64,000 nt of DNA from an uncultured Verrucomicrobia subdivision 3 bacterium (GTDB lineage: Bacteria > Verrucomicrobiota > Verrucomicrobiia > Limisphaerales > UBA11358): assembly GCA_903889895.1 (NCBI GenBank), contig CAISYZ010000186.1, forward strand, positions 1 through 64,000, given 5' to 3'. A program made the position numbers and the translations under genes. Shown one piece after another: positions 11,723-23,200 of this stretch. The notes beneath the pieces were generated by a model. The model had not been told where the DNA came from, did no database searches, and saw nothing but the letters and a program-made list of their open reading frames with translations. How positions within the stretch are numbered: position 1 is the first letter of the stretch; every line of letters begins with the position of its first letter.

Positions 11723-14275
11723 TTACGGACCGGTGACCGCCCGGTAGAACCGGTGCGCAAAGTTGGTGGCATCAAAGTTGGTGAACGTGAAGGGCTCAGT
11801 ATTCGTCAGGATGGGAATCCACGAAAGCAGGTTCGTGGAGGCCTGGATGATGACGGACTGGCCGGGCGCGTTGGTGATGCTCAACTGGAAGCCGCCGCCC
11901 GACCCACCCAGAACGGCGGACAATTGCGGGGCCGGCGGATAGGCGACATTGACAAGAGCCGAGGCGGAATTGTTGTCCGGATTGGGATCGGGCGTGGACG
12001 CCTGGGCGATGGCCGTGGCCTCAACGGTGCCGGCGGCGGCCGGCGTCTGGACGGTGAGCGTCAACGAGGCTCCGGCCGTATTGGTCAGGCCGTTGGTGGT
12101 GACCGACCAGGAAACCTGGGAGCCTTCGACGAGAATCTGATTAGCCAGCGTCGCGTTGCTGGAGAGCAGGCTGGCACCGGACGGCAATGTGACGGAGACC
12201 AGCACGTTGCTGGAGGTGCAATAGCCGTAGTTGGTGACGGTGAGGCTGTAAACCACATTGGAACCGGGCAACGCATTGGTCGGGCTGACGGACATGGTCA
12301 CACCCAAATCCGCCACGAGGCCGACGGGGTTGGCCAGCGTCAAGGTGATGAACCAGCCGTTGGAAATCATGCCGCCGAAGAGCGTCGGGGAATCATCCAT
12401 CACAAACAACGCCCAGGTGCCGTTGGGGCTGCCGCCGTTCACGGCGGAAAGCGTGGCGCCATAGGGCGGCGGCGGCGGAGAAATATGCAGCGCCAAATTA
12501 TAGTTGGCCCCCGTGGTGAGGGCGTTGATCAGATTGGTGCCGTTGGGCGTGCCCAGGCCGGTGCACAGGTCATAGTTTGTCACCGCATAAAACAGGTTGG
12601 GGCTGCCGCTCCAAGTGTTGTTGCCGGTCGTGATGTCATTAAAACAGTTGGTGTAGGTCGAAATGCCGGCAATATGGTAGATGGCCGGATTAATAAAACC
12701 GATGGCCCCACGTCCGGAATTCGTGCCCTGCTGGTTGATCAAGGAGGTGAAAGCCGCCCACAACGGAGACGCACAACTGGTGCCACCGACCTGATATTCC
12801 ACCCCGCCATCGGCGATCACGAGCACATTATCCGCCGTCAGGGCGACATCGGGGAAATTGCGATAGGTCGTGGAACCCTGGCAAGCCGTCATGCTGACAT
12901 TCGTCTGCCAATAAGGAATCTTGTAATAGGTGCTGATGCCGCCGCTGCTGCCAATCCCGTCGGCACCGTATTCAATGCCCCAATTCCAAACGGTCTCAGA
13001 AATTTTGGCCGAAGCGGTCGGGGTCATCGTCAGCGTGGTGCCACCCACGGAAGTGACATAAGCGCTGTCGGCGGGCGTGCCAAAGCCAAACGGGCTGTCC
13101 ACCGTGCCGGCGGGATAGGCACAGCTGTCGCCGGCGGCCACAAAGAAAGACTGCCCCTGCAGGGCCATCTGCTGGAAAATGGCATCGGTGGTGGCTGACG
13201 GTCCACCGGTCCAGCCCCAAGAACAGCTTACCTGATTGGCGAGGTCGTCCGTGGCAATCTTGTTCAACACGTCGTTGGGATGAAAGTTATTAGGGTCGCC
13301 TTCATACACAATGATTTTGGCCAGCGCCGGCGCCATGGAGACGGCCATCTCGATGTCCAAGGAGACTTCCACCTCGCCGCCGTTGCCGGTGGGAGCGCCG
13401 CTGAAACCATCCAGCAAAACATTTTGCAGCGGAATATTGGTGCGACCGGCCAGCGTTTCGTAGGCCTGAATGTCACTGGCGTTATAACCATCAAACTGCA
13501 CCAGCGCCACACTTTGAATGGCGCCATTAAGGGACGAGCCCGGGATGTAGGCATTGCGAAAGTCATTGCCAACATAGGTGCCAAACGGACCGGAACCGGT
13601 GTTGTGCTTGGCCGTGGGGACCGGCAATTTGGGAATATGGGCCTGCGAAGTCACGTCGGCCGATTGCGTCAACGGCCTGGCTTGGTAATGGGCCTGCGGA
13701 CGGCGGTAGCTGTCCAGACCGCTAATGTCTTGAACCACCAATCCCGCCGGCACCGAGGGCTCGCTGTCCGGCGCATAGAAATCGCGGTTCTCGCTCGGAT
13801 GATGATATGTATGCAGCTTGATTTGAAACGCCTGCTCAACATCCGAGGATTTGCCGCTGACATCCACCAGCAGCCGGTTGGAATACGTGGTGGTCACGGT
13901 CAACCCGTGCTGTTTGGCAAACGCGACAACCGCCTGATAATCTTTTTCCGTGGGGCTGAATTGATCCGCAAACTGCGCCGGCGTCAGAAATTTATGATAG
14001 TTCGGACTGGCCGGATCATAAACCTCCTGAAGCAGATTGGTGAGCGCGGCCTGATTGCGCAAGGCCAGACCGATGGCCAAATGCAAGGTTGTATCCCCGG
14101 CCAGTTGTGCCTTGACGGGCAACTGCGACACGACGCCGAGGTAATGACCCGGCAACGTCACGCGACCGGCATCTGCCGCCAGCGCGCCGGTGCCGGACAA
14201 CGCCAGGGCCAGCGTCAAACCTGTCATCAAAAAACTATTGCGAATTAAATTCCTCATATAACGATTTCGTTTCAT
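11723..14275 (-). CDS. S53 sedolisin/kumamolisin-like secreted protease fused to the C-terminal half of a P-domain, a DUF11-like domain and a C-terminal module
   Basis: Signal peptide MKRNRYMRNLIRNSFLMTGLTLALALSGTGALAAD; pro-kumamolisin region (NYHKFLTPAQFADQFSPTEKDY); EVSLDIEM, SCSWGW and GGTSCASPLWAA catalytic motifs; then PPPPPYGATLSAVNGGSPNGTWALFVMDDSPTLFGGMISNGWFITLTLA (P-domain second half) and LGVTMSVSPTNALPGSNVVYSLTVTNYG (DUF11-like). Confidence 0.9.
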   Translation of the reverse strand: MKRNRYMRNLIRNSFLMTGLTLALALSGTGALAADAGRVTLPGHYLGVVSQLPVKAQLAGDTTLHLAIGLALRNQAALTNLLQEVYDPASPNYHKFLTPAQFADQFSPTEKDYQAVVAFAKQHGLTVTTTYSNRLLVDVSGKSSDVEQAFQIKLHTYHHPSENRDFYAPDSEPSVPAGLVVQDISGLDSYRRPQAHYQARPLTQSADVTSQAHIPKLPVPTAKHNTGSGPFGTYVGNDFRNAYIPGSSLNGAIQSVALVQFDGYNASDIQAYETLAGRTNIPLQNVLLDGFSGAPTGNGGEVEVSLDIEMAVSMAPALAKIIVYEGDPNNFHPNDVLNKIATDDLANQVSCSWGWTGGPSATTDAIFQQMALQGQSFFVAAGDSCAYPAGTVDSPFGFGTPADSAYVTSVGGTTLTMTPTASAKISETVWNWGIEYGADGIGSSGGISTYYKIPYWQTNVSMTACQGSTTYRNFPDVALTADNVLVIADGGVEYQVGGTSCASPLWAAFTSLINQQGTNSGRGAIGFINPAIYHIAGISTYTNCFNDITTGNNTWSGSPNLFYAVTNYDLCTGLGTPNGTNLINALTTGANYNLALHISPPPPPYGATLSAVNGGSPNGTWALFVMDDSPTLFGGMISNGWFITLTLANPVGLVADLGVTMSVSPTNALPGSNVVYSLTVTNYGYCTSSNVLVSVTLPSGASLLSSNATLANQILVEGSQVSWSVTTNGLTNTAGASLTLTVQTPAAAGTVEATAIAQASTPDPNPDNNSASALVNVAYPPAPQLSAVLGGSGGGFQLSITNAPGQSVIIQASTNLLSWIPILTNTEPFTFTNFDATNFAHRFYRAVTGP

Positions 14276-14280
14276 GCCAA

Positions 14281-17200
14281 TCAAGGGAAGGTGACGGGTG
14301 ACGGCCATTGCGTCGGTTTGTTCGTGCCGGTGACAATCTGACCATTCTGGGTCAGATTCGTCGCCGCCGCGTCGTCAAAGGTGAGCGTTACTTTGGTGAT
14401 CTGATTGCCCGCACCGGCGTGCGACATGATCAACGTGTCTGACTGGTTGGGAGCCACCACCAGCGCGCTCATCTGGCCGGGCTCGTAATGGCTCAAATTG
14501 GTCAAGGTGACGGTGGCCTTGGTGACCACCCCATTCAGACCGCTGATGTTAATGTAGGACGGATACGGACTGGCCACACCGTTCGGATTGATAATGATGG
14601 TCGCCGTATTGGAAACGACCGTCTTCCAGGTGCCGAGCGTGAAGGTGAAGATGGCCGTGCCCAGATTGCTGCTGCCGTTCGACAGATTAAAGTTGGCAAC
14701 AATGTTCTGCGCGTTGGTGCCGTTGGCCACAAATGTATAGGGCTGGAACTTGGCCGCACCGCCCACCGTGAGCAACCCGTAGCTGGCCGACGCGCTAGAA
14801 GCGCCGTTGGTAAAGGTCACGCCGTTGGTAGCCACCAACGTGGCGACGAGGTTGGTTACATTCAGGCCCGCGCTGGCGCGGAAGCCGAAGGCAACCGTAT
14901 TGGTTTCACCCGGATCAATAATACCGTTGGCCGGCGAGAAACCTTCCTTCACCAGCACCGCGCCGGAAGGCACCACCAGACTGCCGCTGACATCGTGGAT
15001 AGTCAGCGTGCTGAAACTCGGATAAATCAAGGCCGCATTCGTCGGGCTGGACAACTGCATCAACACGGTCAAATCCTGCTGGATGGCAGTGTTGTCCAAA
15101 ATGGTCACGCCAAAATTCTGGCTGGTCTGGCCATTTGTAAATACGAGCGTGCCGCTAGCTGGCAGGTAATTCTGGTTGGCCACGGCGGTGCCATTGGTGG
15201 TGGCATAGTTCACGGAAACCGTGGTGTTGGTGTAGCCGGTGCGGAACACGGTGATGTTTGCAACGACATTGGATTTGAGCACCGTGTAAGTCGGGCTGGA
15301 GAACTGCACGCCGCAATTGATGTCCACAATCGTGACCACTTCATTGGTGGGCGCCATCAGCACGCCGGTGGCCGTGGGCTGCGCCAGCACCACGTTGAAG
15401 GTGCGGTTGCCTTCCAGCAAATTGTTGCCAATGATCGGCACGACGATGGTGTTCGTGGCGATGCCGTTGGTGAACACGAGCGTGCCGCTGACGGGAACAT
15501 AATCCGTGCCGGCCACCGCCGTGATGTTGGTGGTGTAATAGCTGACGGAAAGCGGGATGGTGTTGGTGTTCAGCACCACCGGTTCGGCGCTCGGGTTGGA
15601 GCAGACCACGGTGATCAACAGGTTGGTGCCGCTCTTCAAGACACTGACCGCGTTGGTGGTGAAGCTCAAGCCCGCCAAGCTACCCTGGATATACACCAGC
15701 GCGCTGGACGGTTGCACGACCGTCGTGCCCGCAGACGGTCCGGACAGGTTGATGCCGAACGAAACATTGGTCGTAAGCGAGCGGTTGTAGAGCGGAACGG
15801 AAATGGCCGCGACGGTTTCACCGGGATTGAAGGTCATCGTCCCGGTGGACGGGACGTAATTATATCCGGCCACCGCCGTGCCATTGTTGGTGGTCGCGTA
15901 ATTCACCGTGATAGTGTCATTGGTGTTGCCAAACCGCTGGACAAACACCAGCCCAACCGAGTTGGTCTCACTGACGTAGTTGGTGGCCGACTGGAACGCA
16001 AGGCCAGAATTGCCGCTCACAATGGTCACGGTGGCATTGGTCGGTGCGGTCAGCGCCACGCCGGTGGTCGGATTAACCAGATAGACCGAGAAGGTAGTCG
16101 TTTGGAACACCAGCGGATTGTTGATCAGCGGAATCTGGAACGACTCGCTCGTCTGGCCATCCGGAATAGAGACGGTGACCGGGCTATTGACATAATTACT
16201 GCCGGGTGCCGCCGAGCCGGGCACCAGCACATAATTCACGTTGATGTTATCGGAGAAGCCGTTCGTGCGGAGCACCGTCAAATTGGCAAACCCATCCGTC
16301 GAATTCACGACATAATTCGTGGCGCTTAATTGCAACTGGCCCAGCGCAAACACCGTGTCATTGATGGTCAGGGTGGCGTTCGACGGGCTGGTCAGCAAGG
16401 AGCCCAGCACATTCGTCAATTGCAAGCCCACCGTGCGATTGCCTTCCGGAATGGTGTTGTTGATGATCGGAATCTGAACAGTCTTGTCCGTGTCGCCCGG
16501 ATTGAAGGTGACGGTGGCGTTGGTCGGATAATAATCCGTGCCAATCACCGCCGAGCCATTGGTGGTGGTGCTGAAGTTCACCATGCTCGTGCCGCTGGTC
16601 GAGCCCTGCCGGATGATATCAATGGTCGCCACACCGTTGACCGTGTTCTTGGGAATTGTATAGTTCGCTGACAGGAAACTCAGCGTGCTGTTCACATTGA
16701 TAATGGTGAGCACGGCGGTGGACTGGTCGCCCAGACTGGCCGGTGCACTGGGGTTATCCAAAGCCAGATTCACGGTCAGATTGGAGGTGGTGAACAGGTT
16801 GTTGATCACCGGCACAAAAATCTGTTCAAACACTTCGCCCGCCGGGAACGCCAGATTGGTGCTGACCGGCAGGTAGTTAACCCCGGCCACTGCGCTGCCG
16901 CCGTTCGTGGTGGCAAAATTTACATAGACGAGGCCGGAACCGTCGGCATTCGTGCCGCTGGTGCCACCAGTGCGCGCGACCGTGATGATGCCGAAGCCGG
17001 CGTTCTCAGCAATCTGGAAGCTGGCCGAGCTGAACTGGAACGTGCCGGAACCGGTCGCAGAGTTGCCATAGAGCCGGGCGATGTAATCGGCGGCCTGACC
17101 GTTGAACTGCGTGAACGCACCGCCGATGACAATCATGCCGTCGGCCGGTTGGACCACGGCAGCATTGACGGCGCCATTAGCGCCAGCACCAAAGTTGATG

Positions 17201-20200
17201 GTCGGATCCACCACGCCAGTGGACAAAAGGCGGGTCAAGCCGCTGCGGGTGACGCCGTTGGCCCGGGTGAACTGGCCGCCGACTATGATCCGGTTGTCCG
17301 CCTGCAAGACGATGGTTGAAACCGTGCCGTTGATGCCACCGGCCGAATTGGTGACAAACGCCAGGTCCAAGCTGCCGTCAGCATTGAGCCGGGCGAGGTG
17401 GTTGACCGCAACATTGTTGATGTTCGTGAAATCACCGCCGATGAGAATGCCACCGTCCAGCTGAAGTGCGATGGCACGCACGGCGGCGTTGACACTGACT
17501 TTCGCCGCAAAATTGGTGTCCACGGAACCGTTGCTGTTCAGGCGAACCAAATTGGCAACTACCGTATTGTTGAAATTCGTGAAGGAACCGCCCGCCAGCA
17601 CCTGGCCGGCATTGTAGATGGAATTGGTCGGATACGCAGCAAGGGCATAGACCGCGCCGTTGGCGCCAATACCGGTGGCAAACGTCGCATCCACCGCACC
17701 GCTGTTAAACAGGCGGACAATGCCCGGATACGAAGTTCCGTTGAAGGTGCTGAACGCACCGCCTACATATAGCTCACGCGCGCCATTGATGAAGGTTTCG
17801 GCCAGGGCAAAGACGGAATTATCCGCGCCCGAGCCGGGACTGAAGCTGCTGTCCAGCGTGCCGTCCGTCATCAGGCGTGCAATGCGGTTGCGCACGGTGC
17901 TGTTCACGTTCGCAAAGGCACCGCCGATCACTATCCGGTCATCCGTCTGGCTGATCAGGGCATTGACCGAGCCGTCCGCGCCAGCCAGACCATTGAGAAA
18001 GGCCGTATCGAGCGAACCGTCAAGATTCAGACGGGCCACATGACTGCGGCTCGCGCCATCTACCAAACTAAAGCCACCACCGGCCACAATCTGGCCGTCG
18101 GACTCAAGTGCGAGCGCCAGCACACTATTGTTCATGCTGCCGGTGAATGACGGATCCAGCGAACCCGGCGGCTGGTTAAACGACTGCACGTCCACGATGT
18201 TCACCGGCGATGTGACGGGCGAACCCAAGACGGCACCGGCACTCGGAGTGAACAAATTGACCGTAAAGAAGAATGCGCTGGGCGGCGGGTTCGTCTTGCC
18301 GTCATTCAAAATCGGCACGGTGAAGCTGCTGGTCAACTGCCCCTGCGCAAAGTGCAGCACACCATTGGTGGCGACATAGTTCGTGCCGGCAAACGCGGTG
18401 ACATTGGTGGTGGCAAAATTAACCGTCGCCGCCCCCAAGCCGGAGCCCGAACGTGTGACCGTGATGGTGGCATAGCCACCGTTCTCGTTCACCAGATAAC
18501 TGGCGCGGCTAAACTGGAACGTGCCGTTGCTGTTGTCATCCACAATGTTCATGACGGCGTTCGTGACGCCCCCCAGAACCAGCGGCGAATTGGTGCCGTT
18601 CAAGGTGGGGTTGAACAACGCCAGACCGAACTGCTTGTTGGGCGCGCCCACCACGCTGTTGGTCAGGAGCGGGATGCTGACCGTGCGCGGCGAGACATCA
18701 CCGCTATTCCAAGTGAGCGTGTTGGTCGTGCCAAGATAATCCACACCATTGATGGCGGTGCCGTTGGTCGTGGCATATTGCACGGTGAGCGTGCCCTTGC
18801 TGCCGACGGAACGGGTCACGGTAAAGGCGATGGCCTGCGCGCTCAATTTGGCGGTGTAATAGTTGGTGGTCAGGTTCAGGAAGCCCTGATAGTTCGGATT
18901 GATGATGCGCAACACCGCGTTGCTCAAGCCGAGGAAAGCGTTACCACCGCTCGAATCCTGAATGTTGTTCAACAGCAGGTTGACGGTTTTTTCCGCCGTC
19001 GAGATATAGCTGTTTTCCAAGATGTTCACGGTGAAATTATTCAAAGACTGACCGGGGCTGAAAATGAGCGAACCGCTCGCCGCCGAATAATCCGTGCCCA
19101 GCACCGCCGTGCTGCCGTTGGTCGTGGTCTGGTAAGAGACCGTAACCGTGCCGATGGTGCTATTGGTGCGAACCACATTCACCACGGCGGTCGAATTGGT
19201 GGCCGTATAAGTCGGCGAGCTGAAACCAAAGGTGCCGTCCTGATGCCCATTGTCCACGATGGTCAGCGGCGCATAAGATTCACCCAGGGCCACGCCCACC
19301 GGAATGTTCTGGCCGCCAAGATAGAACTGGTCGGCATCCGCCGGATTGGCCATTTGCAGACCCGCGCTCAAGTTGCCGGAGGTCTGGCTGTCGTTGATGA
19401 TGGTGATATTGACGGAGGCCGGACCGTTGAAACCATACTTCAACAACGAGCCATAGGTAGACTGCATGATGCCGGCCGAGCCGAACCAGCCGTCACTGTG
19501 CATACGCGAAGGGTCGTTATATTCCCAATCAATGGGATACAGCGGGGCGACCGAACTGTAGGAATAATCCGCGCCGCTCTGGGCCAAACCCGGCAGCACG
19601 GCAAAATTTGCGGAGGCATAGCCCAGCGCGCCGTTGGTGCGCACCAAGGTGATCGGCTCGGTCAGCTGGGTCTTGTTGACGGCATAACTGGTGGAAACCA
19701 TGCCGATGTTGCCGGGCCCGGGCGTGACGCCGCCAATCAGGCGGGCGACGTTGCTCCGGTTGCGGACACCGTCACGCGACTTGGGTTCAAGGGCCGAACC
19801 ACCTTCGGCAACCCACAGATTCGGATCCGCGAAGCTGGGCAGCAGGCCCCGTTCCTCATCCAGAGTGTCGCGAACGTTATAATCCGCCTGACCACCGCCG
19901 ACTTCCTGGAACGCACCGCCAATCATCACATTGCCATCACCCTGCACCGCCAATGAATAAACAGTTCCCGGCGCATCACTGAAGAGGATGCGCGGCAGGC
20001 CCGCAAACTGGTTGTAGGCCGTGTCCAGGAACGTCGTGTCCAGCGTGCCGTTGGGATAAATCCGCGCGAAGCCGAGGCGGTGCGTGCCGTTATAGGTGGT
20101 GAAGGAGCCGCCGAGATACAGCGTGCCGTCCAGCTGCGGCATGATCGAATAAAGGACGCCGTCCAAACCGGTGCCACAATAAAACGCGTTGTCCAACGAA

Positions 20201-23200
20201 CCATCGGCATTGAATCGCACGATACGGCTGGCGGCGGTGCCGTTGACCGTGAGAAAATTGCCGCCGGCGACAATCTGGCTGTTAAGCTGCCAAGCCAAGG
20301 ACATCACCGCCCCGTCCGCGCCCGAGCCGGGGTTGAATGTGGTGTCGAGCGAGCCGTCAGTGTTCAGGCGGGCGATATTGGAGTAATGCTGGCCGGCGAC
20401 GTTGAACTGGCCGCCCACCATGATGCCCTGGGAAGACTGCGGGATGCTGACCGAGGCGGTGTAGTTCCAACTGGTGCTGGCGTTGGTGGAGCCGCCCTGG
20501 TTCATCACAATCGTGAGAAGATTCGTGGTAAAGCCGCCAACGGGGGCAAACGGCAGCACAATCGAGCCGGGGCCGGTGACATTGCCCGTGTCATAAACCA
20601 ACACGCCGGTGCCCGCCGCGATGTTGGTGTTGCCATAGAAAATCCTCATGTCGTTGGGATTATTCGCCATGTTGTAGTTCACCGTCAGCGTGCCCGCTGT
20701 CAAAGTGCCCAAATTGATGGCCTGATCATCCTCGTTGGTGCTGGATGAGCTTCGGGTAAGGTTGAAAAGCTTCGCCGCCGCCTGCGCCATCGAATAGACC
20801 GGGCCGGTCAGGACATTGCTGGCATTGAAGGTCGTGTCCAGTGCACCGGAGGGCAGCAAGCGCGCTACATAGCTGCAAGGCGTGCCGTTATAGGCGGTGA
20901 AATCACCACCCGCCAGAATGGATCCGTCCGACTGCAGCAGGACGCTCCAGACCGTGCCATTGAATCCTGATCCCGGATTGAAACTGGTGTCCAAAGACCC
21001 ATTGGCTGCAACGAGCGCGATGGAGTTTCGCTGGGTGCCTTTATAGGAACTAAAATCACCGCCGATGAACACTTCGTTAGCCGGGGTCAGCGCCAGCGAG
21101 CGGATGAACTCGCCGTTTTGAACATTGATACCAATGCCGGAATTGAAGGTGGTATCGAGCGAACCATCAGCATTCAACCGGGCCAAGCCATTGACGATAT
21201 GCGCGCTGTTGTTGCCATCCGCATAGGTCGCGAAGGAGCCGCCAATGATGGTCTGGTTGGCCGGCGTCAGCGCCAGTGCATAAACTTCACTGAAAGGATC
21301 GGTGCCGGGATTGACCACCGACGTGCCGAGCGTCAGCGAATTCGTGACGAAGGCCAAATCCACGGCAAAGTCCGGATTATACAACTCATCCACCGAGCCG
21401 GCGGGCGGCACCGTGTCATCAAACAGAATGGTTACCGTGGTTTCCGCCACCATACCGGCCTGAACCGGATTGCCGTCTTTGTCTTCGGTGTAAATCCCGA
21501 TGCGGACGTCCTTGTTGAACGTGTTCACCTGGTTGTTCTGGATGTTGAAATGAATCGGCTGCGACTGGAACGGATTGTTGTTACCACCCGGGAAGGTGAG
21601 CGATCCGTCGGCGCTGGTGAAGTCCGAATTCGTGCCCAAGACGCCGGCGGTGGTTGCCGGGGTTGGCGTGGCATAGTCCGAACCGGCCTGGAGCGGGAAA
21701 TAGATGTTGCGGTCATCCGCGCCGTTCTTGGTCAGGAAGTAATTGTCAAACCGGTAATAGACGGTGGTGGACGCACGGTTCGTGCCCATGCGGTTGACAT
21801 AAACCGTCACCGGGGTGTTGGGGAAATAACTCGGCTCATCGCGGGGCACGCGGTAACAGGCCTTGGAGAAGTTGAATACGCCGTTGGTCGGCTGCAAGTT
21901 CACCGTAACATTGGTGGTATAAGTCGTGTTGGTCACACCCAAGACGACAACCGTGTTGCTGGTGATAAGCTGCGTGCGACTCGGGCCATGTGGATCAATG
22001 TCGCAGTCCAGAATCCGGCAGAGAGCCTGACCGAAAATGTTGTCCACCCGCGGGACCGACACGCTGGTGGTTTCATTAGTGTCCCGCCGCGGATTGGACA
22101 GCACCACCGTGAAGTCACGATTTGGCCGGGAAATCCCGCCGTCATCAATGATGGGCACCACGATGGTCTTGCTCATCTCATAGTCATCAAACACCAGCGT
22201 GCCGCTGATTGGCGTATAATCCACGTTGGACAAGGCCGGCACATCGCCCTGCGTCAGCATATTGGTATAGCCATCTGCCGTGGCATAATCCACCAGAGCG
22301 CGGCCCGACGAACCGGCCACACGGGTCACGGTGACCAAAAGACCATAAACGTCGTGGGTATAATAGGTATCCGTGGTTGACCGATACTCGTCAGCATTGA
22401 CCGGGCCCACGACGCCGTGGGTAAAACCACCGCGGGATGAAATGGAGCCCTCCGTCTCCGCACAATGATACAGAAGGATAGGATTGCCGTTCGTGTCGGT
22501 GATGCCGGTCTGATCCACATCCTCGGACGCAAACCGGAACGCACCGGAGGAATGGTAAGCCCAGTTAATTTGAATCGCCCCCGTGCCAGTGATGGTGAAC
22601 TGCGCGGTCTGGGGATTATAAACCTCGCTCGCTTTCGTATCCGCCGCGAAATAATAAGTGGTGCCCGCCTTGGCATTAAAGCGAAGTCCGCTGGGCCCGC
22701 TGAAGGGCTCGGTATATTGCGAACTCACCGGTTGAAATATGCCACCTTGATTGGTGATGACATTCGGTATCAAGACAATGTAAGGTGGAACATTGGTAAA
22801 ATAAAAGCTGCTGTAACCATTGGTGCTGACCACGCTATTGGTGTTGAAAATATTCTGACCGGTATAGTTGAACTGGGTTTGCGGAAAATTCGGATACAAA
22901 TCATCGTTCGCCGCCACCTGGTTGAGATTACCCAGGCTGGTGCCCGTGAAGACGGCCAGCACAGTGTCCAGTTTGACGCCGTTGGTGCTTACGCTGCCGA
23001 TGGTATCCACCGTCACCTCGCCGTCGGCGGGCGCAGTCCACTGGACCCAGACGGGTGCCGTCGGTGCAAAGCCGGCAATGTTCGGGTCGCCGATTTCCGG
23101 TGCGCCGCCGGTATTATTGATATTGGTGACACCCCAGGTGCCATTGATTACCAGCGGCGTCTCAAAGCTCAGACCGGGCGGCGTGTTGGTGCCGATAATG

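Noticed and set aside
14270-14310. Programmed readthrough joining the giant ORF to the protease
   Set aside because: The protease has its own start and signal peptide, and the P-domain halves are separated by the whole catalytic domain, so readthrough would not rebuild the domain.
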